Source: Dulcicalothrix desertica PCC 7102
Lineage (GTDB): Bacteria; Cyanobacteriota; Cyanobacteriia; Cyanobacteriales; Nostocaceae
Direction: 5' to 3'
NCBI RefSeq assembly: GCF_003991905.1
Contig: NZ_RSCL01000025.1
Coordinates: 1-54,676 of the forward strand
DNA: 54,676 nucleotides
In this document: piece after piece, positions 32,092-39,741 of the stretch
How the letters are laid out: each line of letters opens with the position of its first letter
How positions within the stretch are numbered: the stretch's first letter is position 1
The notes under the pieces: generated by a model
The model's database searches: none
What the model was told of the DNA's origin: nothing
Seen by the model: the letters and a program-made list of their open reading frames with translations, nothing else
Made by a program: the position numbers and the translations under genes

Positions 32092-34401
32092 ATGGCTGAC
32101 GTGAAAATAATCCGTGCGGCCTTTCGTGAAATTCAAAAGCTTCCACCTGCTGACCTGCAAAGGATTTATCAGATTTTGCATCGGTTGAGTCAGGGAGATG
32201 AAAGACAAACGAAAGCGCTAAAAGGTTTTGATAATTTATTGCGAACTCGCTCTGGCAAGTGGCGCGTTATTTGGCATCGTGCAGATAATAATGTTGTTGT
32301 TATCAAAGCTGGGTTGCGCGATAGTGTTTATGATCATGCTTTTGACGAGCGAGAATGTTCGCACACAAACGTGATTGAAGAACTTTTGCACCCACAAGGT
32401 ACTGCATTAGAGGAAAACCCAGCATATCAATGGAATCGAGAGCAAGATACCGATTGGTACAGGTTTGTGTATGGTAGCTATCGGTACTCACCGATTTTGA
32501 CAAATTACCAGCGCAATATTTTAGATGAACCTTTACGAATATTGTGTTCGCAGTATCAACTATCAACGGTACATGAGTTTGAAGATAGTTCGTGCATTGT
32601 TATTCAAAGCGCACCTGGTACTGGTAAGACGGTTTGTGCAACTTTATTCGCTTGCGAAATTCACCGTAATTTTGGGTGGAATACAATGTTGATTGTACCG
32701 GAAGCTTTGCGACGTGATATTTCCGAATTTTCTGAAGTTAAAACAGCAGCAACTCAAGAAAATTTTTGGTTAGGCACGTTTCCGCAGTGGTTGACTAAAA
32801 TTAATCCTGAGTTTAAAAACCGTCTAGCTTCAGGACAAGAAGAGCTAGATGCATTAAAGCAAGCACTGAAATATAGTCGTAAAACTGATATTACAACAGA
32901 TGACGTTTTATTATACCAAGCTTTTGTATTAGATGAAAATCAAAATAAAGCCAATGATAAAAACGTTATGTATCAAGTAAACTCACACCGAGTTGAAAAC
33001 TTATTGAAAATTAGTAAAAAGCATTTTTATAAAGCTTTATCTTGTCGTATTTCACGGTCAGATGCAGCGAAAATATTACAGAATTCACTCAATATTAACC
33101 CTAGCAATTCTGAATGCACTTTATTAATAGTAGATGAAACACAAGATTATTTATTAAGCGAGTTACAAGCTATTATTTCAGTATGTAAATCATGGGCTGC
33201 TCAAGGACATCAAACATATTTATGGCTGTTAGGTGATTTAAATCAACGCATTCAAGCTACTGATTTTAACTGGGGACAGCTACATATAAAAAACTCTATT
33301 GAATTAGTACGTAATTACCGTAACTCACGCCAAATATTAGAATTTGCAAATCAATTTTGGGAAGTAGCAAAAACAATTACATCTGAAAATAAATGTAAAG
33401 AGCTACCATTACCCGCGAATCCTAAACACGCTTTTGAAACTGGTGAAAGTGTAAAATTATTAGAATGTGCATCTAAAGAAGAAGCTATTTTATTTTTAGA
33501 CAAGCTTGCAGGAGAGTGTGGTAACGAAGAAAATCGTCGTTATTTACTGCGTGACTTAGCAAAAGCTGTTAAAGTACTTTCTAATAAAGCATTAAACTCG
33601 AACGATAATTTAGTAATTCTCAATCCAGAAAAAGCTAAAGGTCGTGAATTTGAAGCTTGTGTAGCTTTTTGCTTGTTTGAAGGTGAAGAAAAACCAACTC
33701 TAGAAGAAAGTTTTCAGTGGTATACGCTTTTAACCCGTGCGCGTTCCCGTTTATTAGTAGTTGTAACAACGTCGGAAATGAGGCGCCTTTTTGACAATGG
33801 CTATAACTTTTTTCAGCAATGTGAAATAATCGATACTCAAGGCGCCATAAATTGGATTAGTGAAATTGTCAGTGATGCCGACTTAAACCAAATTACCGAT
33901 GACGTACAACAACGTCTACTCAAACGTTGCGAAACAGGTTATCTATATTGGGATAGTTACTTAGCACTGCAATTTGCTGGAGTAGAAAACGCAGAACTAT
34001 ATATATGGGAAACCCAAGCCATAACACTATTAAAAAAACATACACATGAACACTTAAACAACGAACTCCAAAAAACTCAAAATATCCACCTGCGCTGCTT
34101 ACTATTACGCGCAATGGGATTATCTTGGCAAGCAGTAGAAGAAGCAGAACTATTAAAAAATACCGACTTCCAAGAGTATAAATACTTATTAAAAAGTATA
34201 GCCAAAGACCTAGAAGCAAAAGGTTTACCTTATGAAGCAGCGCGCGTCAGGTCACATATATATGATGGCAACTACCAACAAAATCTAAGCTTTTGGCAAG
34301 ATATCAACACTCAATCAAACGACAAACAGCCACTAGTAACACTACTATGTAAATCATTTACATCACGTCTAAATAATCTATTATTAAAAGGAGAAAATTA
34401 A
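32092..34401 (+). CDS. SF1 helicase with N-terminal RelE/ParE-like domain
   Basis: A 769-residue fusion. Residues 1-82 look like a RelE/ParE toxin fold: IIRAAFREIQKLPPADLQRI, LKGFDNLLRTRSGKWRVIWH and VVIKAGLRDSVYDHAF (the RxGxyRViy and RdxvY motifs of RelE). The helicase core follows: Walker A SAPGTGKTVCATLFA at 173, Walker B LLIVDETQDYLL at 344 (DETQ), motif III LWLLGDLNQRIQ, motif IV LVRNYRNSRQILEF, motif V NPEKAKGREFEACV at 512, and motif VI WYTLLTRARSRLLVVV at 543. This is the UvrD/Rep-like layout. Residues about 590-769 are helical and of unknown type. The next gene starts at the base after its stop. A defence or toxin-related helicase is inferred; the fusion itself is read directly from the sequence. 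Confidence 0.85.
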   Translation: MADVKIIRAAFREIQKLPPADLQRIYQILHRLSQGDERQTKALKGFDNLLRTRSGKWRVIWHRADNNVVVIKAGLRDSVYDHAFDERECSHTNVIEELLHPQGTALEENPAYQWNREQDTDWYRFVYGSYRYSPILTNYQRNILDEPLRILCSQYQLSTVHEFEDSSCIVIQSAPGTGKTVCATLFACEIHRNFGWNTMLIVPEALRRDISEFSEVKTAATQENFWLGTFPQWLTKINPEFKNRLASGQEELDALKQALKYSRKTDITTDDVLLYQAFVLDENQNKANDKNVMYQVNSHRVENLLKISKKHFYKALSCRISRSDAAKILQNSLNINPSNSECTLLIVDETQDYLLSELQAIISVCKSWAAQGHQTYLWLLGDLNQRIQATDFNWGQLHIKNSIELVRNYRNSRQILEFANQFWEVAKTITSENKCKELPLPANPKHAFETGESVKLLECASKEEAILFLDKLAGECGNEENRRYLLRDLAKAVKVLSNKALNSNDNLVILNPEKAKGREFEACVAFCLFEGEEKPTLEESFQWYTLLTRARSRLLVVVTTSEMRRLFDNGYNFFQQCEIIDTQGAINWISEIVSDADLNQITDDVQQRLLKRCETGYLYWDSYLALQFAGVENAELYIWETQAITLLKKHTHEHLNNELQKTQNIHLRCLLLRAMGLSWQAVEEAELLKNTDFQEYKYLLKSIAKDLEAKGLPYEAARVRSHIYDGNYQQNLSFWQDINTQSNDKQPLVTLLCKSFTSRLNNLLLKGEN

Positions 34402-35184
34402 ATGAAATTACATACAGATGCAGAAATAGCCAAACAACTAGAAGAACTTTGGCATACCATCGAACGAGGAATTACAACAGCGAACAACGCAGTCAAACAA
34501 GCTGCCAACATTCACACAGCCATTATAGAAGATAACAGCAAAATAGAACAATTAAAATCAGACACATTCTCATTCTCACAAACTGTCAAAAACAACATCC
34601 AAGAAATCCAAGAACAACAAGTCAAACTAGAAGCAAATATCAGTACAATCCATGAAATTCGTAACGAAATAGCATCATACTTAGAGCAAATAGGAAATTA
34701 CCAAACTGTACTAGATTCATTTAGACAAGGGCTAAAAATTGTTATAGACAGCGTAGACGCAACAAAAACTCAAGCGCAACAACTAGAAGCAATCTTACCA
34801 GCATTTACCAAAGACTTGCCTCAACAACTAGAACACATCAACCAACTAGCAGCGCAAATCGAAACAACCAAACAAGAAATAGTCAGATACCAAGAAAAAA
34901 CTCAAACACAAACCAACGAAGTATCTCAAGCACACTCACAAATCCAAACCATAAAAACCGAAATTCAAACAATAATAACCGACTTTGGAGGAAAACAAGC
35001 ACTAGACAACATACGTCTAGATAACCAAACCATCCACAACCAGCTTCAGCAAGTGCAAACAGAAATCGAACGATTAAATCAAAAACTAGAAACTCAATCA
35101 AAAAAGCAAAAACAATTCAACACCTGGTTACTAGCTCTCTCCCTTTGTTCAGCAGTAACCCTCATCCTATCAATACTACATTAA
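34402..35184 (+). CDS. coiled-coil protein with C-terminal membrane helix
   Basis: A 260-residue protein that starts at the base after the helicase stop codon, so the two are translated together. Residues about 10-225 are almost entirely heptad-like coiled coil rich in Q, E, T and K (for example SQTVKNNIQEIQEQQVKLEA and QTIHNQLQQVQTEIERLNQK). The C-terminus KQFNTWLLALSLCSAVTLIL is one membrane helix, so it is a tail-anchored or single-pass protein. There are no enzyme motifs. It may hold the RelE-helicase at the membrane or sense membrane damage; that is inference. Not identified as a known family. Confidence 0.8.
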   Translation: MKLHTDAEIAKQLEELWHTIERGITTANNAVKQAANIHTAIIEDNSKIEQLKSDTFSFSQTVKNNIQEIQEQQVKLEANISTIHEIRNEIASYLEQIGNYQTVLDSFRQGLKIVIDSVDATKTQAQQLEAILPAFTKDLPQQLEHINQLAAQIETTKQEIVRYQEKTQTQTNEVSQAHSQIQTIKTEIQTIITDFGGKQALDNIRLDNQTIHNQLQQVQTEIERLNQKLETQSKKQKQFNTWLLALSLCSAVTLILSILH

Positions 35185-35189
35185 CCCCT

Positions 35190-35300
35190 CTTGTGGCACA
35201 GGCATCCTGCCTGTGCAGTCCAATATATATAAATACAGCAGATTGCGCGTTTATACGGTACATGTAGAGACGCGATTAATCGCGTCTCTACAAGGTTTTG
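35190..35300. repeat. intergenic hairpins GCACAGGCA and GAGACGCG palindrome
   Basis: GCACAGGCATCCTGCCTGTGC lies at 35196-35216 (also at about 36000). A perfect 28-base palindrome occupies 35264-35291, with arms GTAGAGACGCGATT. A related GAGACGC hairpin is at 47694. The first may terminate the helicase unit. The remaining gap up to 35447 shows nothing else. Confidence 0.7.
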
Positions 35301-35447
35301 GGTATTATTTATATACCTCATGTACCTGAAACTTAATGTATTTTCCTACTCGCATGGGACTGTAAGTTCCCATGCTAATAGCAGAAGTCCTCTATAAGAG
35401 GACTAAAAATAAATGTTACTTTTACTACTTTCTATTAACTAAACAGA

Positions 35448-35554
35448 TATAGCGGTTCCTATTCAAATGAAGTACACAATCACGGTTCGGGATGCCCGTT
35501 CCACAAGAGTTTTATTAACTTAATTTGTACCTTACTTGATTGAAAAATACTATA
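35448..35554. mobile_element. 107-bp MITE-like element, copy 2
   Basis: This matches the reverse complement of the copy at 28213-28319 along its whole length, including TGAAGTACACAA, GGATGCCC and CCACAAGAG. The left end TATAGCGGTT is intact; the right end is decayed (AAATACTATA instead of AACCGCTATA). The exactly equal length of both copies supports a defined element moved by a transposase in trans. Confidence 0.7.
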
Positions 35555-35619
35555 AGGCTTTTCTACAAGTGTTCTACGTATACAATTAAACTAGAGACAA
35601 TATATATAGGTAGCAAACA

Positions 35620-35982
35620 ATGCCAGCACAGTTTAAGTACGTAATGCTGATGGTGAAGGATGTGCCCGCAGCAGTAAAATTTTATAGCGAAGGTTTAGGA
35701 TTAACTGTAAAAGTTTCTACACCTGGGTGGGCTGAAATCGATGCTGGTGGTACTACTATCGCTTTTCATGGCGCCGAGTCTGATGCCGAAACAGGCGACT
35801 CACCAATTTTAAGCTTTAACGTCGATGATATTCACCAAGTCATTGCCACACTTGAAAACATGGGAGCAAAATTAGAAGGACGAGTTCGCGAACCGTCGTT
35901 CGGCAAAGTTGCTGCTGTGCGTACCCCCGATAAGCATTTATTAAGTTTATTGCAACCATCAACGGTAGGCGCCACCGCTTAA
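35620..35982 (+). CDS. VOC family protein (glyoxalase/bleomycin resistance-like)
   Basis: A 120-residue single VOC domain protein. It shows the paired beta-alpha-beta-beta-beta modules: FKYVMLMVKDVPAAVKFYSE, GLGLTVKVSTPGWAEID, then SFNVDDIHQVIATLENMGAK and PDKHLLSLLQP. Candidate metal residues are sparse, as in resistance-type members. It starts MPAQFK after TAGGTAGCAAACA, a weak Shine-Dalgarno. It is flanked by repeats and is not clearly in an operon. The substrate is unknown. Confidence 0.85.
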   Translation: MPAQFKYVMLMVKDVPAAVKFYSEGLGLTVKVSTPGWAEIDAGGTTIAFHGAESDAETGDSPILSFNVDDIHQVIATLENMGAKLEGRVREPSFGKVAAVRTPDKHLLSLLQPSTVGATA

Positions 35983-36089
35983 TTTAAATAAATTCTCGTG
36001 GCACAGGCATCCTGCCTGTGTAGTCTTTAAAGCACACCATAAATATACATCACTAGCTAATCAAAAAGTTATATATACATCTAATTATC

Positions 36090-36400
36090 TCAACTTTGCA
36101 CTGCAAAATCTTCTACCTCAATACCCCAATTTACCCAACAAATAGCCTCACGTGCGGATGTCATATCTGGTGGGACACGCAGCATATGAATACTTCCAGT
36201 ACTAAGGCAAGTCATTTTTAACAAACACATCGGTTCTTGCAATATAGAACCACGTCGATTTAATTCTGTGTAGTTATCAATCTTTAATAAAGTATACTCA
36301 AGCCTTGTATCTAACGAGGGCGGCGCCTAATTCTTCACAAATGTGTTCATACCCAATACCTTGAATGAGAACTCTTCGTAATTCAGCGTTCCGCTCTTCA
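36090..36400 (-). pseudogene. DUF6745-like gene remnant 1
   Basis: On the minus strand the DNA reads ERNAELRRVLIQGIGYEHIC, then, after a frameshift near 36320, LDTRLEYTLLKIDNYTELNR, RGSILQEPMCLLKM, LSTGSIHMLRVPPDM, and ends VNWGIEVEDFAVQS with TGA at 36090-36092. I recall this C-terminal pattern (STG, LLRVPP, W) from the family called DUF6745. The start and most of the protein are missing. It is duplicated at 37514-37712. The rest of the 35983-36539 gap has no other gene. Confidence 0.55.
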
Positions 36401-36539
36401 AGCAGTCATAGTAGAATTTTCTGACATCACACATTACTCGTAAAATAGGACGATAACTGGTATACTTCTACTATTCCCATATTGTGTTAATAATGCTCAC
36501 AATTCTGTAGATAAAAAAATAGGTATCAAAATAAACCAA

Positions 36540-36743
36540 ATGTCTAATTTACTTCAAAGAATTACAGTTAATCCTAAACAATGCGGTGGGCGCCCTTGCA
36601 TCCGTAGCATGATAATTCGTATATCTGACGTTTTAGACCTATTTGCTGCGGGTTTGAGCAGTGAACAAATATTAGAGGAAATGCCTGACCTTGAGATAGA
36701 CGATTTAAAAGCAATACTTGATGGAAGCAGCACGCAAACTTAA
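36540..36743 (+). CDS. DUF433 family antitoxin-like protein
   Basis: A 67-residue protein with the DUF433 signature: RITVNPKQCGGRPCIRSMII, then ISDVLDLFAAGLSSEQILEE and MPDLEIDDLKAILDG. The family is VapB-like with a helix-turn-helix and is usually followed by a DUF5615 PIN-like toxin. No such toxin gene is present in the 90 bases before the next gene, so it is an orphan. It lies about 90 bases before the next toxin-antitoxin pair. Confidence 0.85.
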   Translation: MSNLLQRITVNPKQCGGRPCIRSMIIRISDVLDLFAAGLSSEQILEEMPDLEIDDLKAILDGSSTQT

Positions 36744-36832
36744 CTATCCAATGGTAGCGTGGCAATAGTTAAAACGTTATATATACCTAATACCCAAACG
36801 TGAGCAACGTATAAACACTAGGAGTATTCAAT

Positions 36833-37102
36833 ATGAGAATTAAAGGAATAAAGCGAGGTAAAAATATAGAATTGCTTGAGGAAATTGCTATTCCAGATGA
36901 CCAAGAAGTTATATTAGAAATTTCCAATACAGAAGTTTTGAGAACTTATAAGCTTGAAGTATTACAAAAATCAGCAAGTCAACAAGATAAATTAGATGAT
37001 TCTGAAGATATTATCATAAATAATTTTATGAATATAAGTGAATCAGCACTTGATGAGTATTGGCTTAATGAAGAGGAGGATGAAGCTTGGAAAGACCTGT
37101 AG
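36833..37102 (+). CDS. antitoxin of MazF-type pair
   Basis: An 89-residue acidic protein. Residues 1-32 (MRIKGIKRGKNIELLEEIAI, then PDDQEVILEI) resemble the N-terminal AbrB/Phd-like or DUF104-like segment of cyanobacterial antitoxins. The C-terminus is very acidic (SALDEYWLNEEEDEAWKDL), as expected for a toxin-neutralising tail. It overlaps the MazF-type gene by 16 bases. The ATG follows AGGAGTATTCAAT, a good ribosome binding site. Confidence 0.8.
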   Translation: MRIKGIKRGKNIELLEEIAIPDDQEVILEISNTEVLRTYKLEVLQKSASQQDKLDDSEDIIINNFMNISESALDEYWLNEEEDEAWKDL

Positions 37103-37488
37103 AATATCTGACTAAAGGTGATGTCATAGTAATTAATTATCCTTTTTCAGATGGTTCAAATAGTAAAAAGAGACCTGCTTTACTTGTTGCTACATTTGGA
37201 AACAATATAATCGTTTGTGTTATTACTAGTAAATCTGGTAGAGAAAAAGAAATTAAATTAGAAGATGAAGATTTTTTAATTGGCAAATTAGATCTAATCT
37301 CCTATATACATCCTGATGCAATTTATACTGCTAAAAAAAGTACAGCGATACGGAAACTAGGTAGTCTCAAAGATGGAAAAATAAACGAAGTGACTACAGC
37401 AATTATAGAAATTTTACAACAGGCGCCAAGTTCTCCACCTCCAGCATCTAAAGCTTTAGAACGCGGTAAACCTCCTAAAAACGAGTGA
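37087..37488 (+). CDS. MazF/PemK family toxin
   Basis: A 133-residue PemK/MazF-type protein, normally an mRNA endoribonuclease of a type II toxin-antitoxin pair. The core is YLTKGDVIVINYPFSDGSNS, KKRPALLVATF, NIIVCVITSKSG, SYIHPDAIYTAKKSTAIRKL and GSLKDGKINEVT. The start is TTG at 37087 inside the antitoxin gene; no ATG is available before the conserved GDVI strand. A short Pro-rich tail (APSSPPPASKALERGKPP) extends past the fold. The pair is flanked by two DUF6745-like remnants in the same orientation. Confidence 0.85.
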   Translation: MERPVEYLTKGDVIVINYPFSDGSNSKKRPALLVATFGNNIIVCVITSKSGREKEIKLEDEDFLIGKLDLISYIHPDAIYTAKKSTAIRKLGSLKDGKINEVTTAIIEILQQAPSSPPPASKALERGKPPKNE

Positions 37489-37513
37489 TAGTTATTAATT
37501 ACTACTCATCATC

Positions 37514-37712
37514 TCAACTTTGCACCGCAAAATCTTCTGGTTGAATACCCCAGTTTACCCAGTAAATAGCCGTGCGCGCGGAAGTCATATCAGGTGGAAC
37601 GCGCAATATATGAACATGGCCAGTACTAGGACAAACCATTTTTAACAGACACATCGGTTCTTGCAGTGCAGAACCACGTCGATTTAACTCTATATAGTTA
37701 TTAATCTTTAAT
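37514..37712 (-). pseudogene. DUF6745-like gene remnant 2
   Basis: The minus strand reads INNYIELNRRGSALQEPMCL, then KMVCPSTGHVHILRVPPDMT and ends IQPEDFAVQS with TGA at 37514-37516. It is about 200 bases long and nearly parallel to remnant 1 (36090-36400) at DNA level. It lacks any start. The intervening 1.1 kb holds the DUF433 and MazF-type genes. Confidence 0.55.
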
Positions 37713-37814
37713 ATGGATTACTGAATATACATAACGGCAGGGTAGTTACATTTATATTATTCCCGTTCTATTTGAGTAATGCTCAAGCTTTTAAAATTTT
37801 AAACTTATTCTATT

Positions 37815-37945
37815 TGTTGGGTTACTCTACATCAACAAGATTTGTGATGGGTTACGCTGCGCTTTACCCAACCTACGTACTCTCTGCGCTCTCTGTGGTA
37901 GATAAAATTATATTGACCCACTGCACAGGCTTTTCGGCCTGTGCT
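37815..37945. repeat. intergenic repeats before glcF 3' end
   Basis: GGGTTACTCTACATCAACAA and GATGGGTTACGCTGCGCTTT, then ACCCAACCTACG (37818-37877) form a known type of cyanobacterial repeat. The stretch CTCTGCGCTCTCTGTGGTAG and the hairpin GCACAGGC-TTTTCG-GCCTGTGC (37923-37944) follow. An open frame across this stretch is not considered coding. The hairpin may end glcF transcription. Confidence 0.65.
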
Positions 37946-37966
37946 ACATTTTACATTTTAGAGGGA

Positions 37967-39319
37967 TCAACTCAATTTTTCACCACGAATTGCGTAATCT
38001 AACAACTCTATTGGATGCATCACTTCAACATTTTTACCTTGTGCTTTCAAATGCTTGCTAATTTGCAACGCGCATCCTGGGTTTGGTGATGCTATTAACT
38101 CGGCGCCTGTATCAAGTAAATTTTGCACTTTTTGCTGCCCAAGCTCCTCTGCTACTTCTGGTTGTAGCATGTTATATACACCTGCGCTTCCACAGCATAA
38201 TGCTGCATCTAATGGTTCTTTTAATTTGATATTAGGTATTTGTCGTAAAAGTTGACGTGGTTGGACGCTAATTTTTTGACCATGTAATAGATGACATGCA
38301 TCTTGGTAGACTAATGTCAAGGGTTTTTCGGTAATTGGTGATAGTTTTGTTGTTAAACCAACGGTTGCTAAAAATTCTTGTGCATCTCTAACTTTTGCTG
38401 CAAATTGCTTGGCTTTTTCGCTGTATTCTGGGTCGTTTTCTAAAATGTGACCGTATTCTTTTAAGGTGTGTCCGCAACCTGCTGCATTAATAATTACATA
38501 ATCAACGTTGGTGTCGGCAAAGCTGTCTATCATTTGCTTTGCTAACGCTTGCGCTTGTTGGGTTTGTCCTTGGTGTTCTGGTAGTGCAGCGCAACATCCT
38601 TGTGATTTGGGAATTACTACTTCACAACCGTTTGCTGTTAGTACACGTACTGTTGCTTCGTTGACTGGTGAGAAAAATAAGCGTTGTACGCAACCCAAAA
38701 TTACACCAACACGGTAACGTTTTTCTCCTTGGGCAGGAATGATTGTTGGTAGATTACTCTGAAATGATTTTAAGGTGATTTCTGGTAATATCGAATCCAT
38801 CGCGGCTAGGCGAGGTGATATTAGTTTAAGTAAACCTGTTGCGCGTACTAGTTTTTGTAAACCTAGTTTTTGGTAGACGAACAAAGGAACTAGAAAAACA
38901 CGTAAAAGATTCGGGTAAGGAAATAACGTGAAGATTAATTTTCGTATTAATGTATCAAACCAGTTACGAGAGTAGTTACGTTCGACTTGATGACGAGTTG
39001 CGGATATTAATTTGTCGTACTGTACCCCAGAAGGACAAGTTGTTACACACGCAAGACATCCTAAACATGAGTCAAAGTGTTGTGCGGATGCTTCGTTGAG
39101 CGCTATTTCACCTTCGTTTATTGCGTCCATTAAATAGATACGTCCACGTGGGGAGTCCATTTCTTTGCCAAGTACTCTGTAGCTTGGACATGTTGAGAGA
39201 CAAAACCCGCAGTGTACACAGCTATCTATGAGTTTGGGGTCGGGTGGATGGTTTGCGTCAAACCCTTTGAGGTTTTTGATGTTGGCAGTTTCGTTGATTG
39301 GATTTTCTGAAGTTTGCAT
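37967..39319 (-). CDS. glcF: glycolate oxidase/dehydrogenase iron-sulfur subunit GlcF
   Basis: A 450-residue Fe-S subunit. Two 4Fe-4S motifs are near the N-terminus: CVHCGFCLSTCPSY and CLGCLACVTTCPSG. Two CCG domains follow, around QGCCAALPEHQG and ALCCGSAGVYNM, which with the other cysteines (GCVQRLFF, DACHLLHG) form the heterodisulfide-reductase-like part. All motif cysteines are present. With GlcD and GlcE it oxidises glycolate to glyoxylate in photorespiration, passing electrons to the quinone pool. GlcE lies 2.6 kb upstream on the same strand; GlcD is not in this window. An inserted TnpB element separates the two genes. Confidence 0.93.
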   Translation of the reverse strand: MQTSENPINETANIKNLKGFDANHPPDPKLIDSCVHCGFCLSTCPSYRVLGKEMDSPRGRIYLMDAINEGEIALNEASAQHFDSCLGCLACVTTCPSGVQYDKLISATRHQVERNYSRNWFDTLIRKLIFTLFPYPNLLRVFLVPLFVYQKLGLQKLVRATGLLKLISPRLAAMDSILPEITLKSFQSNLPTIIPAQGEKRYRVGVILGCVQRLFFSPVNEATVRVLTANGCEVVIPKSQGCCAALPEHQGQTQQAQALAKQMIDSFADTNVDYVIINAAGCGHTLKEYGHILENDPEYSEKAKQFAAKVRDAQEFLATVGLTTKLSPITEKPLTLVYQDACHLLHGQKISVQPRQLLRQIPNIKLKEPLDAALCCGSAGVYNMLQPEVAEELGQQKVQNLLDTGAELIASPNPGCALQISKHLKAQGKNVEVMHPIELLDYAIRGEKLS

Positions 39320-39741
39320 AGGAGTTAAGAGGAGGGGTAAAGTTTGTTTTTATTAATGTAGATTGCAGGCGTTACATACTATAAGGTGAGAAAGTTTGCA
39401 ACGGATGAGAGCGGATGTAACGGATAAACAGATAAACAGATAAATTGACTCTCTCTGGGCTAAAGTTATCTCTTATTAAATTATAAATAACAACAACAAC
39501 AACATCGTTGGTATTTTGAGCGTTTTAGAACGTTGTTGAATTTTTATCTCTGTTTAAAAAACAACGTAAACAAAGATGTGCTTCTCCTAACGTAAAGCTC
39601 TCCTAGGGCTAAAACATCGTTGTAGAATATCGCCCATAAAATAACGTTGTGGAAAATATCAACAGCCTAAAAAGCTTTCATTGCTAACGTTATAGCTGTT
39701 GTAAACGAGATAACTAAAGCCACAGAGATTCACAAGAGATT
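39320..39741. other. gene-free stretch between glcF and tnpB; possible right end and guide-RNA region of the TnpB element
   Basis: These 422 bases contain no gene. Visible are the direct repeats GGATAAACAGATAAACAGAT near 39421, an AACAACAACAACAACATCGTTG tract from about 39489 (microsatellite plus an inverted partner), and several ACGTTGT and CTAACGTTA segments. For TnpB elements the guide (omega/re) RNA overlaps the 3' end of tnpB and continues to the element end, so it would lie here on the minus strand. No boundary can be set by eye. The glcF promoter would be within the part nearest 39320. Confidence 0.3.

Noticed and set aside
37772-38002. 76-codon open frame
   Set aside because: It is made of intergenic repeats (TACCCAACCTACG, CTCTGTGGT, GCACAGGC hairpin) and runs into the end of glcF; no protein-like features.
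39420-39520. short direct repeats (GATAAACA, AACAAC) as a CRISPR array
   Set aside because: The units are 8-12 bases without spacers of constant length; no cas gene nearby.
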